Assembly: GCF_036370855.1 (NCBI RefSeq)
Contig: NC_088132.1
Span: 65,138,841 to 65,202,840 of the forward strand
Reading direction: 5' to 3'
Source of the DNA: Dromaius novaehollandiae
Lineage: Eukaryota; Chordata; Aves; Casuariiformes; Dromaiidae
Length of the DNA: 64,000 nt
The position numbers were made by a program, and so were the translations under genes. How positions within the stretch are numbered: position 1 is the first letter of the stretch; each line of letters opens with the position of its first letter. The notes beneath the pieces were generated by a model. That model saw nothing but the letters and a program-made list of their open reading frames with translations. It had not been told where the DNA came from and did no database searches. This document shows positions 12,568-28,822 of this stretch, in pieces.

Positions 12568-12928
12568 CTTCTTTTCCTTGAAAGCAAGTGATTAAGTGTA
12601 TTTGGCCCATTCAATAATTAGGAACATATATGTTCCTTCCAAATGAAACATGGCAAAAATAGCATCATGTTTTCATGAGAAAGCAATTTTCCCCATCAGT
12701 CCATAATCATGTAGAATGTTAGTAGCTTGTCTCACTTGCAGTAGAGGAAAAATATCGTAAGTTTGAAGAATAATATAACACTTATTTTCATTAAGCTAGC
12801 AAGCATGGGTGGAATCCACCCTATGTCAAGTGCCAGCATAAAGTCTTAGGTCCTGCTTTTAGCTATGGTTCTTGTAAGTAGTTTTATATCATCTTAGCAT
12901 TTCCTGGGAACACACATGCCCCTCATGT

Positions 12929-12934
12929 AATAAA
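12929..12934 (+). other. candidate CDC20B polyadenylation signal AATAAA
   Basis: This is the first AATAAA after the CDC20B stop, about 360 bases downstream. A site here would give a short 3' UTR. Position alone supports it. Confidence 0.4.
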
Positions 12935-13394
12935 CCTTGAATCATTCAAGGGCCAGGATGAGCAGAGACCAGCCCAAGGGAGTGGATCTTCTATACATCA
13001 CATAGATCATAGTGCAAAAGAGAATCTGTCTAAATATTTCTTAAGACCCAGCCTAAATACATAACTAACTAAAGATAAATAATTTCTTGGGAATTCTTTA
13101 TTGTCTTCATAGCAGCAATGAGAACTGAGTTTATTAGAAAACTGTCCTTTACTGGATTTTGAATTGTTTCCTTAAACTCACCTATCGTGTGTGATAGATA
13201 TTTGAAAATATAAATACATGTGTAATAATTCTGTTACTGTGCATAATTATGTGATTAACTGGTTAATAAGCCTGATAAGCAGAGTCAAAGAGGCATTCTG
13301 TTTGGGTCAAACACAACAGTTAGATCATTTATCCTATAGGGATGCCAGTTTAATTCTGGGTGTCAGCAAACCTGGCAGCTGGCACTCTTTATGA

Positions 13395-13470
13395 ATTTTT
13401 AGTGCTCACAGGGGCCCAACCCCTTTGATTTTAATGGGAATTTGTCTGAGTAAGACCTGTATGCTGTCAA
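13395..13470. repeat. possible old CR1-like scrap
   Basis: The stretch CCCCTTTGATTTTAATGGGA followed by TGTCTGAGTAAGACCTG resembles a motif of old sauropsid CR1-derived repeats, with a 'TGACTTCAATGGGA'-like core. It is too diverged to classify by eye. Confidence 0.28.
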
Positions 13471-16400
13471 CAGCTAAGTAAGGCTGTCAGGATTCATCTT
13501 CAGATGCTATTCAGATGCAACTCAGTGATGCTGTTCAAAGCATGCCCTATCCACAGATGTCTTTGGAGCTTTGCTTTCACCATTGGAAGAAAGGCACTGG
13601 GTAAGGATTCAGTCTTGTATTTGTACATTAAAAGCCTTGTAAGCTCAGAAAATCATGTTGCTTGAATTTCTCTTCTTTTTTTCCTGTTTGAAATATATTT
13701 AGAATATTTCCTGTAACTGACCTGGGGAAGTATGGGGGATTAGGGAAGTAGATCAGTGTCAGCCAGTGGAAAATTCAGTTATCAGCAAATGCTTGAAAAG
13801 AGATAGGTAACCTTAAGGTGGGCACAAGCATCTCTGGAAATGAATGTGAAACTGTCATGTCTTTGGTTCTCATCATTTTTAAAACCTCATCTTCTGCTGT
13901 TCATAAATCACGTGATCACTAACTTTAGGTCTGGAAGGCTGAGGCCACTCATGTTTTCTCAGATGTCTCAAGTACCCAACGAGTTGTTAATTTACGATAA
14001 ATACGCTGCTAAGCTGCTGGTTTCTGTGGTCATCTCTTGTGGTCTTATGTAAGACAAGGTAAAAAAGGTAGACACAACTATGAAGAAGCTGATATCTAAG
14101 AATGGGAAATAACTTTAAGAGTACGTATACTCTAATAATAGCATGTTTGTTGCAGCTGATTTTATCAGACATTTAGAATCCAATTTAAATATTCAAAATA
14201 GTGTTTTAATTACTTTAGAAGTTTTACAAAATGTTAAAAGTATTTTTTTTCTCTTTCAAAGGGAAAATAGTAGTGGAATGCATCTCTTTACTCATAGATT
14301 TCTGTGTTTCTCCTTCAAATTCCCTCTTTTTCTGTAGAAGTTACCTAAATGCTTAGTTTACCAAATAAAGGAACAGATGTTTAATGCGGGGTGGGATAGG
14401 GGGATGTCATGGGGAAAGAGCTGGTCAATATGAAGCTAAGCATATTTTGCTTGATGCTTAGCTATCAAAATAATAAAACACATTTCTTTTGGACCGAGGA
14501 GTGCTGACTACTTACATCTAATTATGCTCATTCGTTATTGAATGGTCAAGCTATATTGGCCCCCAAAATATTCTAACATAGTACTTAAAGTGGGAGAAGT
14601 CACTGATTTCAGTGGAACTAGCCAAAAGCCCGTTATTAAAATGAGACAATCTTTTGTAAGCGTGTGAACAGGAGCTCTAGTCTATGATGATGTCTCCATT
14701 CTGAGAAAGCATTTAAGGATATATTTAAATTTCAGCCAGTGACTAATCAGTGAATAATCTGGATTCAAATTAAACATATACTGAAGTGTTTTTTGTAGAT
14801 ATACTTTCTTTTCTAGATGTGCTTCTGTACTGTCAAGTCTCTTTAACATGGCCAATATCTATCTATAGAGAATAGGAGTTTGAGAACTTGCACAGGCAGC
14901 ATGGATCTGCATTGCTAATGTATTGCAGGTATCTTACCAAATACTTGCAAGTATAGTGTGCAGTTGCTGAAAGCAGATCACTGTTCTTGCATAGCTGCCT
15001 CATTCTGCCTGTGCAGAGGTCTTAACACATAAACTCTAGGGAAAAATGTGAAATCTCGACTCCTCCCTATAAATTATGTCATATTTTTAGCTTATTGCCT
15101 GTTGTATGGCTGGCATATGGTTCAGGCCCAGACTGAGACAGAGATCAGAACCCATTTTGAAGAGGTCAGCTTGTTCTGCATCTAGGGCCTGTACCTCATC
15201 TCTGCTAATGGCCGAGTCTCCGGAGGTGACACAGGGTATAAGCAGAATTTACATTGCCCAAACCTACACCGTAATGCCCACTGTCCTGTTCAAGCTGGAA
15301 CACTTTACAGCGCATATGGAATCTAAAACTTCAGGACAAAAATCATTTTTACAAGAGGAGAACCTTGAATTGCCCATGCGGGGAGTGTATGTTCCTTGGC
15401 TCACCAGTATGATAATGTGGTTGTCTGACTGTTATGTAATTAAATAGATTAAAGAAACTCAGATGAGGGAATTCTTTTGTTTCTGCACATACAATGCACT
15501 GAACAGTCCCTGGCAGACTCTCCTCTATTTTGTTGCCACTTGATGCTAAGTAGATAATGTTGCATCAGTCTGTGCAATGCAGTTTATACCTTTTCACAAG
15601 GTGCTCAGCTGTTCCTTAAGCTCGCAGTGAGCAGAAATTGTTGCATTCTGGGTGTCAAAATGTCACTGACTGATCATAACATTTTTCTTAACCAGTAAGT
15701 ATTGCATGGGCTCCATCCCGTAGTGGTGGAGCTCTACTGGGATTAGGTTCAGGCCTCTTGATGAAAAAAATTCCCAGCTTAGATGGAAGCTCTGTTCCAT
15801 CTCCTTGCTCTTGCTCCTACTGCTTTTCCCACAGGTTTCCACCACTGACAAAGATGACAGAGGCTTGAATGTTATGTTTATCATGTTACATCTAGTTCCA
15901 CTAAGAACCTGACTGATTTTGTACAATTCATCAAATAACATTCAGGTTAAAAAAAAAAAGTTTTTATGCTGGTTTGGGATAGATTCTAAATTTCAAGCTG
16001 GAGGAGGAAGGCTATCTATTTTACTTTTGCCTTGCACATTTCTTGATGTACTGCAGACTTTTGCTTAGTCAGATCCTCACTTCCCTGATCTCTAAGGTTC
16101 TGCAACACTTGGGTCAAAATGGAGAAAAAATGGATCATAGGCTTTCAGCAGGATTTTCCCATGACAAGGATGCTGCCAGTGACTTCCAGGCAAGGGGAAG
16201 AAGCAGAGCAAAGAGAAAGAAATAAGATAAAGAAAATGCTGCAGCAGAGTGAAAGCAAGACAATGCAAAAGATGGGCAAAGAGGAGAGTGACGATGTAAG
16301 ACTAGCCTGTGGAGAGAGAGAAATAGCCCCAGATGATAAGTTGGCTTGAAGATCAGCTATATTGCATTAGAATAATAAGGATTTTCTATTTTCTGAGAGT

Positions 16401-17047
16401 TTTTAGAATCAGTTCTTTCCTAAGCAGTGGTGTGGCAGTTTGTGTGATAAATCGAATAGAAAATGTCTGGCCTTCTCTTACCTATTCCTTGGGTGTATAA
16501 AGACAGAATCGAAGTCACCATTTTGGGTATCAGTATCAGTCAGTGGGCAAATTCTGCTCTCAGTTTCACTGATGCAATCTTATTTGGCTAAGAATACTTC
16601 TTTCTCTTTCTTTTCTATTTCTTTGCTTCTGTATTTTTGTGTGGCCTTTTTTACAGCCCATCAGTCATAGAACAAACATGCAAACTACACCTTAGGAGTA
16701 TGGAGGAGGAATGTTGCAAGCTCTGCCTGCGTAACATTTGTAATAGAAAACATAAAAGACCTTCAGCTTCAAAACTTTCAGTAAAGATTGCTGTAGCTTG
16801 GACCCTCTCCCTCCTCACCCCTCAGTATTCCTCTTATGATGAAACTTCTGTTTTGTGTCAACAAGTTGTAAGGTGGAGACAGAGGTGTAAATAAGTTTTA
16901 ATCTGTATTTTCCCATGTTGTGTTTGTAAGTGATATTTAATTGCTTGTTATGAACTAAGCAATGGCTTTTTAATTAAAATCATGTACCAGATTTCTCCAC
17001 CCTTTGAATGCCCTGTGCTCTCTGTTAGCTAACTCCTACTTCTAAGT

Positions 17048-17070
17048 AAAAAAAAAAAAAAAAAAAAAAA
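17048..17070 (+). repeat. poly(A) run of 23
   Basis: A23 homopolymer. I saw no recognisable retrocopy upstream of it, so it is called simple sequence. Confidence 0.85.
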
Positions 17071-17433
17071 CCAAAGCAACACAAAATAAAACCAACCCCT
17101 TTTTGAGGTACTAATGGCATTAAAGATGCCCAAGATTGTTAATATGGACATGTGGAGAAATATTTTTCATGATAGATCTGTTTGCTGTTTGAAAAGTGGT
17201 TTTTGAAACACCTAAAAATTTCACTGCATGTCTGTCAATGAAATCTAGCTTATTAGTGGTAGTGGACCATGAAATTAATTGTGGTTTTTTTGCTTTACTG
17301 ACAGTGATTTATCATACTGATACTCCAGGTAAGACACCTTCTGTCATTTCTCTGGAGGATGGCTTTCAGCCAATTTTTTAATATAATCTTGCTGATCTTG
17401 GTGCAGTCTGTAAACATATAGCACATCCAAAGC

Positions 17434-17479
17434 ATGTATACATGTTACTGTATACACTGTATACAGACTGTATACAGAA
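17434..17479. repeat. cluster of GTATAC palindromes
   Basis: The palindrome ATGTATACAT at 17434-17443 is followed by three tandem-like CTGTATACA units. It is a short imperfect minisatellite. Confidence 0.65.
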
Positions 17480-17537
17480 TACCTGCACTGCAAGAGGCAG
17501 GGTGTTTCATGTAAATTGACAGCTTCAGGCAGTAGAT

Positions 17538-17556
17538 TTTATTGCCATTCTTTATT
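17538..17556 (-). other. candidate GZMA polyadenylation signals
   Basis: Two reverse-complement AATAAA motifs (TTTATT on the plus strand) lie at 17538-17543 and 17551-17556, about 650 bases past the GZMA stop. Position alone supports them. Confidence 0.4.
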
Positions 17557-18202
17557 AAATGCAAAGTACATTAAAGTGTGAAAGACAGAGGTTTCAAATG
17601 CATGCATGTTAGAAAACACACACTTATTCTGTCTCACAATCAAACTGTCCAAATAGTCCAGTTGCTGAGACTTCATTTCCTAAAGCTTACCAGTTCCTTC
17701 CACCTGTAAAATCAGGAGTTCTGCTGCAGAGAAACTACTCAGTTTTTCAGATATCTGGAGTTGTACCTGCACCTCATTTACTTTCAGGGGGTTTTGCAGA
17801 AGTCTAGATACAGAAGAATGCAATATGTACTCAACATGCAGTCAGGACCCAAACAGCTGGAGTAGTAGGTTCTTGGTCAGAAATATTTATCCATGTAGAG
17901 CTCGGTTTAAATGTTCGGCACAAGAATGCCGGAAGCCTGAGTCACAAATACCTGTCTAATGACTCCATGCCTGAGAGTATAAACTACAAATGCTGTTAAT
18001 GTAGAGTGCTCTGTTCTGGCCCTGTTCAGGTTGCCTCTGTTCTGAAAGCAGACATGCAGTTTCATCCCTAAAGAAATAAAGCTGCTAAAGCTCAGCATGG
18101 GAATACCTCTTTTACCACTATCACGAAGCTATTTTATAATGTATATCGCAAAACAAGGTAACAAGGTTTTGTTACACAAGAACAAAGTAGGAAATTGGCT
18201 GG

Positions 18203-22398
<4,196 letters not shown>

Positions 22399-23044
22399 GA
22401 TTTCTGCCTGGGTTCTCCCCTATCCACTGTTTAATATATATCTAAATGAAAAGGATGTGGGTTTTGTTTCTCCTCTTAAGGATATTTGACATTTCTGATT
22501 GTGAAACAAGAAAACCACTTCCACAACATAGCTCACAGCAGAGGTGTTAGTGAGAAACTGCATTTTATGTTGTGGTGAGAAGATAGGATCTCTCTCCCTG
22601 CCTCCCCCGCCCTCCAGGTCTCTACATAGCATTGCCCCTGTGAGCACTGGGGTGAGCTGCCTAACCTTGCAAGCCACTACATGTCCGATTGCACGGTAGG
22701 ACTCAGCTCATGTAATTTTAGTCTTGTTTCGGTTGCCCACGTAAAGATGTTTAGTTCCATTTTAGAAACCCCAGGGTAATCTGCATGGCCTCCAGATTCT
22801 TGAGGGTTCAAGTCTCTCATCAGTCCATTGACACATCAACCAGCCCCAGCTCACATGCCCTAGTGTCCATAGTTTAAGCTTGCACATAATCACTGAAATC
22901 TGTTTAGTCAATATAGTCAAGGGATTCTGCAGAGAGATTCAATGGATCAGTTGCTCAGGATCTGTTTAGGTGAGCTGAATCACTCTCAGGGCTCTGCTGA
23001 CCCTGTTAGTTGGATCTCCACTGTCTTAAATCAGAAGAAGGTAA
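22399..23044. promoter_or_regulatory. divergent intergenic region, GZMA to granzyme pseudogene
   Basis: These 646 bases separate the GZMA start (minus) from the pseudogene start (plus). The region must contain the GZMA core promoter. A minus-strand GGAAGTGGTT, an ETS core overlapping a RUNX-like core, lies at 22513-22522, about 115-125 bases upstream of the GZMA ATG. No TATA box is clear on the pseudogene side. Confidence 0.5.
22431..22441 (-). promoter_or_regulatory. TATA-like element of GZMA
   Basis: Read on the minus strand this is ATATATATTAA, 33-43 bases upstream of the GZMA start codon. That fits a very short 5' UTR, as granzymes tend to have. Confidence 0.4.
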
Positions 23045-23117
23045 ATGTGGAGCTATGTGACAAGGCACCTACTCGCTCTCCTGCTTGCTCTCATCGCTGT
23101 TATGCTACCCCTAAGAA
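23045..23117 (+). pseudogene. granzyme K-like pseudogene exon 1, signal peptide
   Basis: The ATG is at 23045 and the frame reads MWSYVTRHLLALLLALIAVM then LPLR. The donor GTAAGT starts at 23118. The leader itself looks intact, and its hydrophobic core fits a granzyme signal. Confidence 0.75.
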
Positions 23118-23203
23118 GTAAGTAGCCCTCGTAGGATGAAAAGTTCCAAATTCCTGCTTTTCCTGGATAATATGCAAATAACATAACTTCTGTTGCATTT
23201 CAG

Positions 23204-23345
23204 ATGGCTGCACTGACATTATTGGGGGACACCCTGTGCTTCCCCATTCCTGGCCTTTTATGGCAGTTATCCAGAAAGATCATTCAACTGTGAGTTGAGG
23301 AGCTCTTCTTGCAAAGAAATGGGTTTTGACAGCAGCGCACTGTAA
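23204..23345 (+). pseudogene. granzyme K-like pseudogene exon 2, with in-frame stop
   Basis: The acceptor GCATTTCAG ends at 23203 and the donor GTAAGT starts at 23346. The frame reads TDIIGGHPVLPHSWPFMAV, a TGA at 23296, then [15 protein letters not shown]. The activation site and the His are preserved, but Cys42 is Ser. Confidence 0.88.
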
Positions 23346-23764
23346 GTAAGTATTATTTGTGAAGTATTCTATACTGCGACAACTTTAACTCTTCATTGAG
23401 GTGGGGCATAACGTGCAAGCCAGTGAGTAAAGCAAGCTGGATATTGATTTTTTAAGAATTGATTAAATCAGCAATTTTCTCACTACCTGATCTAAGAACT
23501 TGTCATTCTGCTTTAAGCTGTTTTGTAAACTACTGGTCTGCATTGTGTACAGTCAGATCCTGCCAATGTTACAGGATACAGTACATGCTGATAAAAGACT
23601 CTGTTCATTATTTATTTATCTGAAACAGAAATATCTTGGAGAAGGAGATATATGGCAATTATCTTTAGAAAATTTTACCTGTGTGCCTGGAACTAAGCCT
23701 CAAAGCATCCTGAGAGATGAGGTTATTAAGCAGAAATTAGATAGAAACACCATTTCCCCTCCCA

Positions 23765-23840
23765 CCCTTCAATTTAAGTGATCTGTCTGGGCTCACAAAA
23801 ACTGAATAGCAGAGCTGGGATTAAGACAAGTAGTCTTGTC
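23765..23840 (-). repeat. MIR/CORE-SINE-like remnant
   Basis: AAGTGATCTGTCTGGGCTCA followed by AGCAGAGCTGGGATTAAGAC resembles the reverse-complement MIR block (AAGTGACTTGCCCAAGGTCA, then GCAGAGCTGGGATTAGAAC). It lies in intron 2 of the granzyme pseudogene. Confidence 0.45.
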
Positions 23841-25607
23841 TGGTTGGCAAGTCAAGTTCAATCACCAAGCACTCCTTCACCAGGTGAGAGATCCCCCAAC
23901 AGGGTTGTTGAACAGCTGGCTCAGGGTAAGGGAGACATCTACTGTTCATGTCAGGAAATAAAATTCCTGTTAAATGTTAGTTAAAATGTTCTCTAAATCA
24001 TATTTTAGGTTCTCCAATTATTTTTCTGTATTTTGAGTAACTAAAAGAAAACAGCAGACTAAAACCAATTGCAAGATGTGTGTGCAAACCTGACATCTTC
24101 AAATACAGTAAAAGTAGAAATATTCACATCTAGCATGCACCTTTTTGGACATTTACAAAACAAAACCCAAATCTTCCTCTTTGGAATTAAGGGTTTTTTT
24201 TGTCAGAAGGTGGAGTCTCTTGTCTTTTCAGTCAATGGTTGGAGATGTCCAAGGTCAGTTACGGTTGTAAAAACTCAGATTTGAAAGCTATTCAGTGACC
24301 AGTGGGAAGGGCAGTGGTTGACTCCAGTGTCATGGAGAGGATGGCAGCTCTGGTCACTGGTTTGGTTTTCTAACAAGGAAATCAATTTGGGCTGAGCTTG
24401 AGTGGCAAACTAAAACAGTATCTGTGTGGTCGTCTTCTCTTCAGCTGTGTGACGCTGCCCCTGCAAAACCTACCCAACCCTATGCTATGTCTAAACTATT
24501 CTTAGGAGGTGCAATTGCAGCACATGTAACCTTTCTTGAACTAGTGCCCATAACCACTTCTGAAACTATTTTTATTACAGATGAAATAGCATGAATCCAG
24601 TGGTGATAACCTCCATGTGGCCTGCAACTAACCTGTCAGAGACCTGGGTGAGGTGGCAGTGTTTTTTTTCCCATGGGTCTGGGCTTTCTGCAAGTCCAGC
24701 AGTTATACCTCTGGGGGATGTCCAGCAGAACAGAAAAATTTTCCCAAGTCATCAAATTATACTATGACAGATGTGTGCCTGTGTGTTTACCTGGCCTTCA
24801 ACCTGAATTTGGTGGTCTCTGTTGATTCTTGAGCAAGCTGAATTAAAGTCAGCAGTCCAATACTCTACATATTGCATGCAGGCAAGTGTTAGCAGTGTAA
24901 AAATAATTAGAACCACAAGCTCAGCACACGCTGAAGGAGACCTGTACTGGAGAGGGCAAGGATGTGGTAACTCTTCCAGGTCAAAGATTAGGTATCTAAG
25001 AGGTGTATTAAGGCTAAGCTGAGGACAGAGAAGGGGAGAAAAAAAGGGATGGTACATGAAAGAGTTCCAGGGATGGAATTCTGTGACTCTTGTATCACAG
25101 TTGCTCTGAAAGCCTTCTCTGTAGATGAAAAGAGAAATTTTTAGGCTCCAGTACAGTCTGTATGGTCCACTTTCACAAGCAAAAATTCACAAATGAGTAA
25201 ATGGATTATGTCTTTTAGTGTGACCCATAACTGAAGTGAAGAAAACAACTCTTTTTTTGGGGGGTGGGATGGATAAAGTTTTCATTTTGAACTGAGTAAG
25301 TTGTCCTGTGTGTAATGAGTCTGAGGTCTCAAGATAAAGCACAGGAAAGCGTCAATATGTGTTCTGGCAGTGTCTTCTTACTGGACTGCATTACATTTAG
25401 CGTGGCAAAACGAAGAAAGGCAAACTAATGAATAAATTTATGATGGTATTCAGGGAGCTTGGGGGAAAGGGAGGTTTAATGAGTTACTTAGCTCTTACTG
25501 TCTATTGGCAGGAATTGGACATGTAACTCCCTTTGGATTTTGACAGTCTCCCTTTGTAATATTCACTACAGGGATGTCTTGGGCTAGACAGTGTCTGTTC
25601 TCCTTTC

Positions 25608-25690
25608 TTGATGGGCTGAATCCTGCATTTAGTTAAGGACAAAACTCTTACTAATATTAATGGTATCCACTGTAGCAGGGCACTTGCTAT
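25608..25690. repeat. possible old CR1-like scrap
   Basis: GGGCTGAATCCTGCATTTAG followed by AAAACTCTTACTAATATTAA resembles old sauropsid repeats of the 'gaatcctgca...aaactcccattgactt' type. It is weak and diverged. Confidence 0.28.
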
Positions 25691-26165
25691 ATGCATAATG
25701 TTGAGCACGAGTATTGACGTGTGCATTAACATCCCGTTGATGTCAGTAAGACAACCTGTATGCTATTAGGCATGTGTCACTCCTTTGCAGTATTTGGTCA
25801 TATATCCACTGAAGTCCACGAAAAGGTTATGTAAAGGCATCAGTACCAGCAATCGTTGTGCAAGGGACTCTACCTATAAAGTCAGTAGACTTTTTCTTAA
25901 AATTAATCCATGACTGTAATCACCTGAGGGTCAGCTATCACTGTTATTTCACCAAATGAGATTTACATTAAAGAAATGTTACTTTGTATAAGAAAATATA
26001 AGCTCATGTGAAAACATTAAAATGAACAATATTTTTCCTATTTTTAAATCATATTGCCATAAAATGAAATTGTGAGTTTTATGTTACATGATTTTTGATC
26101 ATCTTCAGAGGTGTTGCTCAGGTCCAGTAGTGACCTTCTCTTCCTGGACTTTCTTTAAATTGCAG

Positions 26166-26313
26166 ATTAAGAAAATTAGAAATTAGAGTTGTTCTTGGAG
26201 CCCATCGAGCATCCACAGCTGAAAAGAAACAGCAGATATTTAGGGTTATGCACTACTTTCCTAATCCTCAGTTTAACAGGTCTTCCAAAGAAAACTATAT
26301 AATGCTCCTCAAG
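26166..26313 (+). pseudogene. granzyme K-like pseudogene exon 3, catalytic Asp lost
   Basis: The acceptor AATTGCAG ends at 26165 and the donor GTACTG starts at 26314. It encodes RVVLGAHRASTAEKKQQIF, FPNPQF and SSKENYIMLLK. Tyr at 26296-26298 replaces the triad Asp found in the GZMA motif RENDIMLL. Confidence 0.88.
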
Positions 26314-28555
26314 GTACTGTGTTAACTGCTGTTATATTATTATGAAAGGAATTTTGCTGATGATCATTTTGGCTGTTCTTTGATATCAAAGAGTACATTG
26401 TTTTGATAGCTTAACAATGTCACAGGGTGCTCTGCTTTTGGTTGTGGTAATGTAGATAAGGTTAAAGGGTCACTCTAAGCAGGGATGACATTTCATGTCC
26501 ATTCTGTGCTCTGTAACTCCCTTTAACCCGCTCATTGTAGCAACCCCTCTAAATAAAAACAGTGATGCAATCTATTCTTAATTATCTGGGATAAAAGTAA
26601 AATTGTACAAAGTAAAGTTATAGATAATGTAGGACATAGATAAATTCAGCTCTTGGAGTCCAGAATGGGCACATAATGAAGTGTCTGGACACTGCAGGAT
26701 GAGGCATGGAGAGATGCCCAAGCCAACACCATCATTCTGCATTTTTAAGTGAGGCAGAGGCTATAAGAATTTCTTATGCACTGGTTCCTGGCTCAGCCTG
26801 GCTCATGCCATGCGTGTCTCTGCACTGACAGCTCTATTAATCCAACACTCAGATTAACACAGAGGTGGCCATGGTTTTTTTGAATACAAGGAGGGCAGTC
26901 TTTATGCAGGAAATCTGTAGATGGCTTACTGGTATCAGCAGTGTCAGTGCCAATTTAAAGTCCCTGAGAAAGACAAGGCTTGTGCATCATCTTGTCTATG
27001 TCTTTAGAAACATCATGACTTCAAGATATCCCTGAGATATCTTGGATGGATGTTTATTCAGGCAATGCTTTAAGGTTATTCCTGTATTAATAGAGAAGTT
27101 TTTTATGTGGAAGATCAAGATGTATATTTGGAATAAGTGACTAGGCACAGTATATAATGAATATTACCACACTTCTGAAACAATTGATGGAATTATATGG
27201 AAAAGGAAGTGAAGACTTGAACCTGATTTCTCATATTTCAGTGTTATTACCAGTTTGGTCTGACAAGGGCACAGAGAGGATACAAGCAATGTCCCTTTCT
27301 GGAACTAGCTGGGGCATTTAGAGATATGAGTGCCCCAGGGACTCACCACTGTCAAAACAAGGGAAGCTTCTTTCTCCATATGTTAGTGAGCACTCTCCAT
27401 CTGCTTCAGGGCAAAGGCAGACCAGTTCATTTCACTGATTTTTTCTGTGGCCATGCCCAGCTTATCAGGAGCACCAGCTTATTTGACCAGTATGAACACT
27501 ACATTGAAATGGATCAATAGGAAGTGCTATTTCTAGAACAGAAAGTTAAAACCCTGTTCCAGCATCACAAGGATACCATAAAATTCTTTGTCTGGATTTG
27601 ATACAGAAACAGGGATAGCATTAGCCCCAGGACTCACCTGGCTTTAATGGAGTGCTAAATGATTTGGAGCATGTCTTGCACATAAACTTTTCATCATTAA
27701 AATTCTCCACCAGCACTGGAGATATTAAAAGCACAAGGATTTGTTGGATAAATGTGATTTGTTGTATTGCCTCTCAAAAGGTATAAAGCCAGAAACATTT
27801 AACTGACAACCATCCAGCAAAATGTATAACCCCTTGTGAAATGAACCATGGTGCAGTGATTGTGTGCAAAACAGCAACTGTCTATTCAGTAGCTGTGAGC
27901 CCTTACCAAGTGTATTGAGGATATGTTAGTGCTTTTGCTATATTTTTATTTACAGGCTTAAGCTGTCCTCTGATGAAGGTTGAATCTGTCAGGTAAAGGC
28001 CAACAAAACACAGTTTGGATCATTCCAGGCAGTTTGAATCTCTCAGAGCAAAAACTTGGCAGTTCGAAGAGTTCAAGACTCTATTTCCCCAGTTTATCTC
28101 TGCTGTCACGTCTGAGTGTTCATAGCTTTTCCTTTTCATCTTTGTTACTGAGTACATTACACTGTGGTTTGGGACTTTTCTGTGTGTTAGTTAAGGATTA
28201 GAGTCCAGGTTCAACAAAAAACTTGAATAGCAAGTTACATTCCCAAATAGGACATAGATTCAACAGCCTAACTCCTGGGTAGGTTTTTCACTTGCTACTG
28301 TAATCAGTGGGAAGCTGGACTTTGAATTCCCTATTGCTGCTGTAGATATGGAATCGCTATACTGACATCAAGGAAATTCTTCTGGATTTGCAGAGGTGTA
28401 CCTAAGCTCAGAATCAATTCCTAAATATTGAAACGTGATTTATTAGAAGAGAAAGTATTGGTAAAAAGAGACTAAATGCCAGTTGAAATTAGTGATCAGA
28501 CTTCATTTCCTTCATTTTCTGCATCAGACAGCATTTTTCCCTCCTTTTTTTCCAG

Positions 28556-28822
28556 CTGAATGATACTGCAAATCTGAATAAATACGTACAGCTTTTGCCT
28601 TTGCCTGACTCTGTTGAAGATATCAAACCTGATAGAAAGTGCAAGGTAGCTGGCTGGGGAGTTACATCTTCAGGAAAACCATCACCATGTCTTCAGGAAA
28701 CAGCTGTTACAATCTTTGACAGAAGAAGCTGCAAGAGCAAGTACAAAAAGCACATGAAAATAACCATCAACATGTTACGTGCTGGAGGCAAAAACATATT
28801 TTCAAAGAGAGATGCTTGCCAG
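28556..28822 (+). pseudogene. granzyme K-like pseudogene exon 4
   Basis: The acceptor TTTTTTCCAG ends at 28555 and the donor GTGAGA starts at 28823. The 89 codons are open: NLNKYVQLLPLPDS, CKVAGWGVTSSG, AVTIFDRRSC, NMLRAGG and KRDACQ. The Cys of the usual NMICAG is Arg here. Confidence 0.9.

Larger units (their letters stand above)
12568..18202. other. intergenic region between converging CDC20B and GZMA
   Basis: It holds the 3' UTRs of both flanking genes, an A23 run, a GTATAC cluster and a probable old CR1-like scrap near 13395-13470. Open frames of 60-113 codons occur here. They have no recognisable domain, and I treat them as chance. Confidence 0.6.

Noticed and set aside
15106-15447. 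113-codon frame between CDC20B and GZMA
   Set aside because: No recognisable domain or exon signals.
17048-17070. Tail of a processed retrocopy
   Set aside because: No coding remnant or target-site duplication was seen next to the A23 run.
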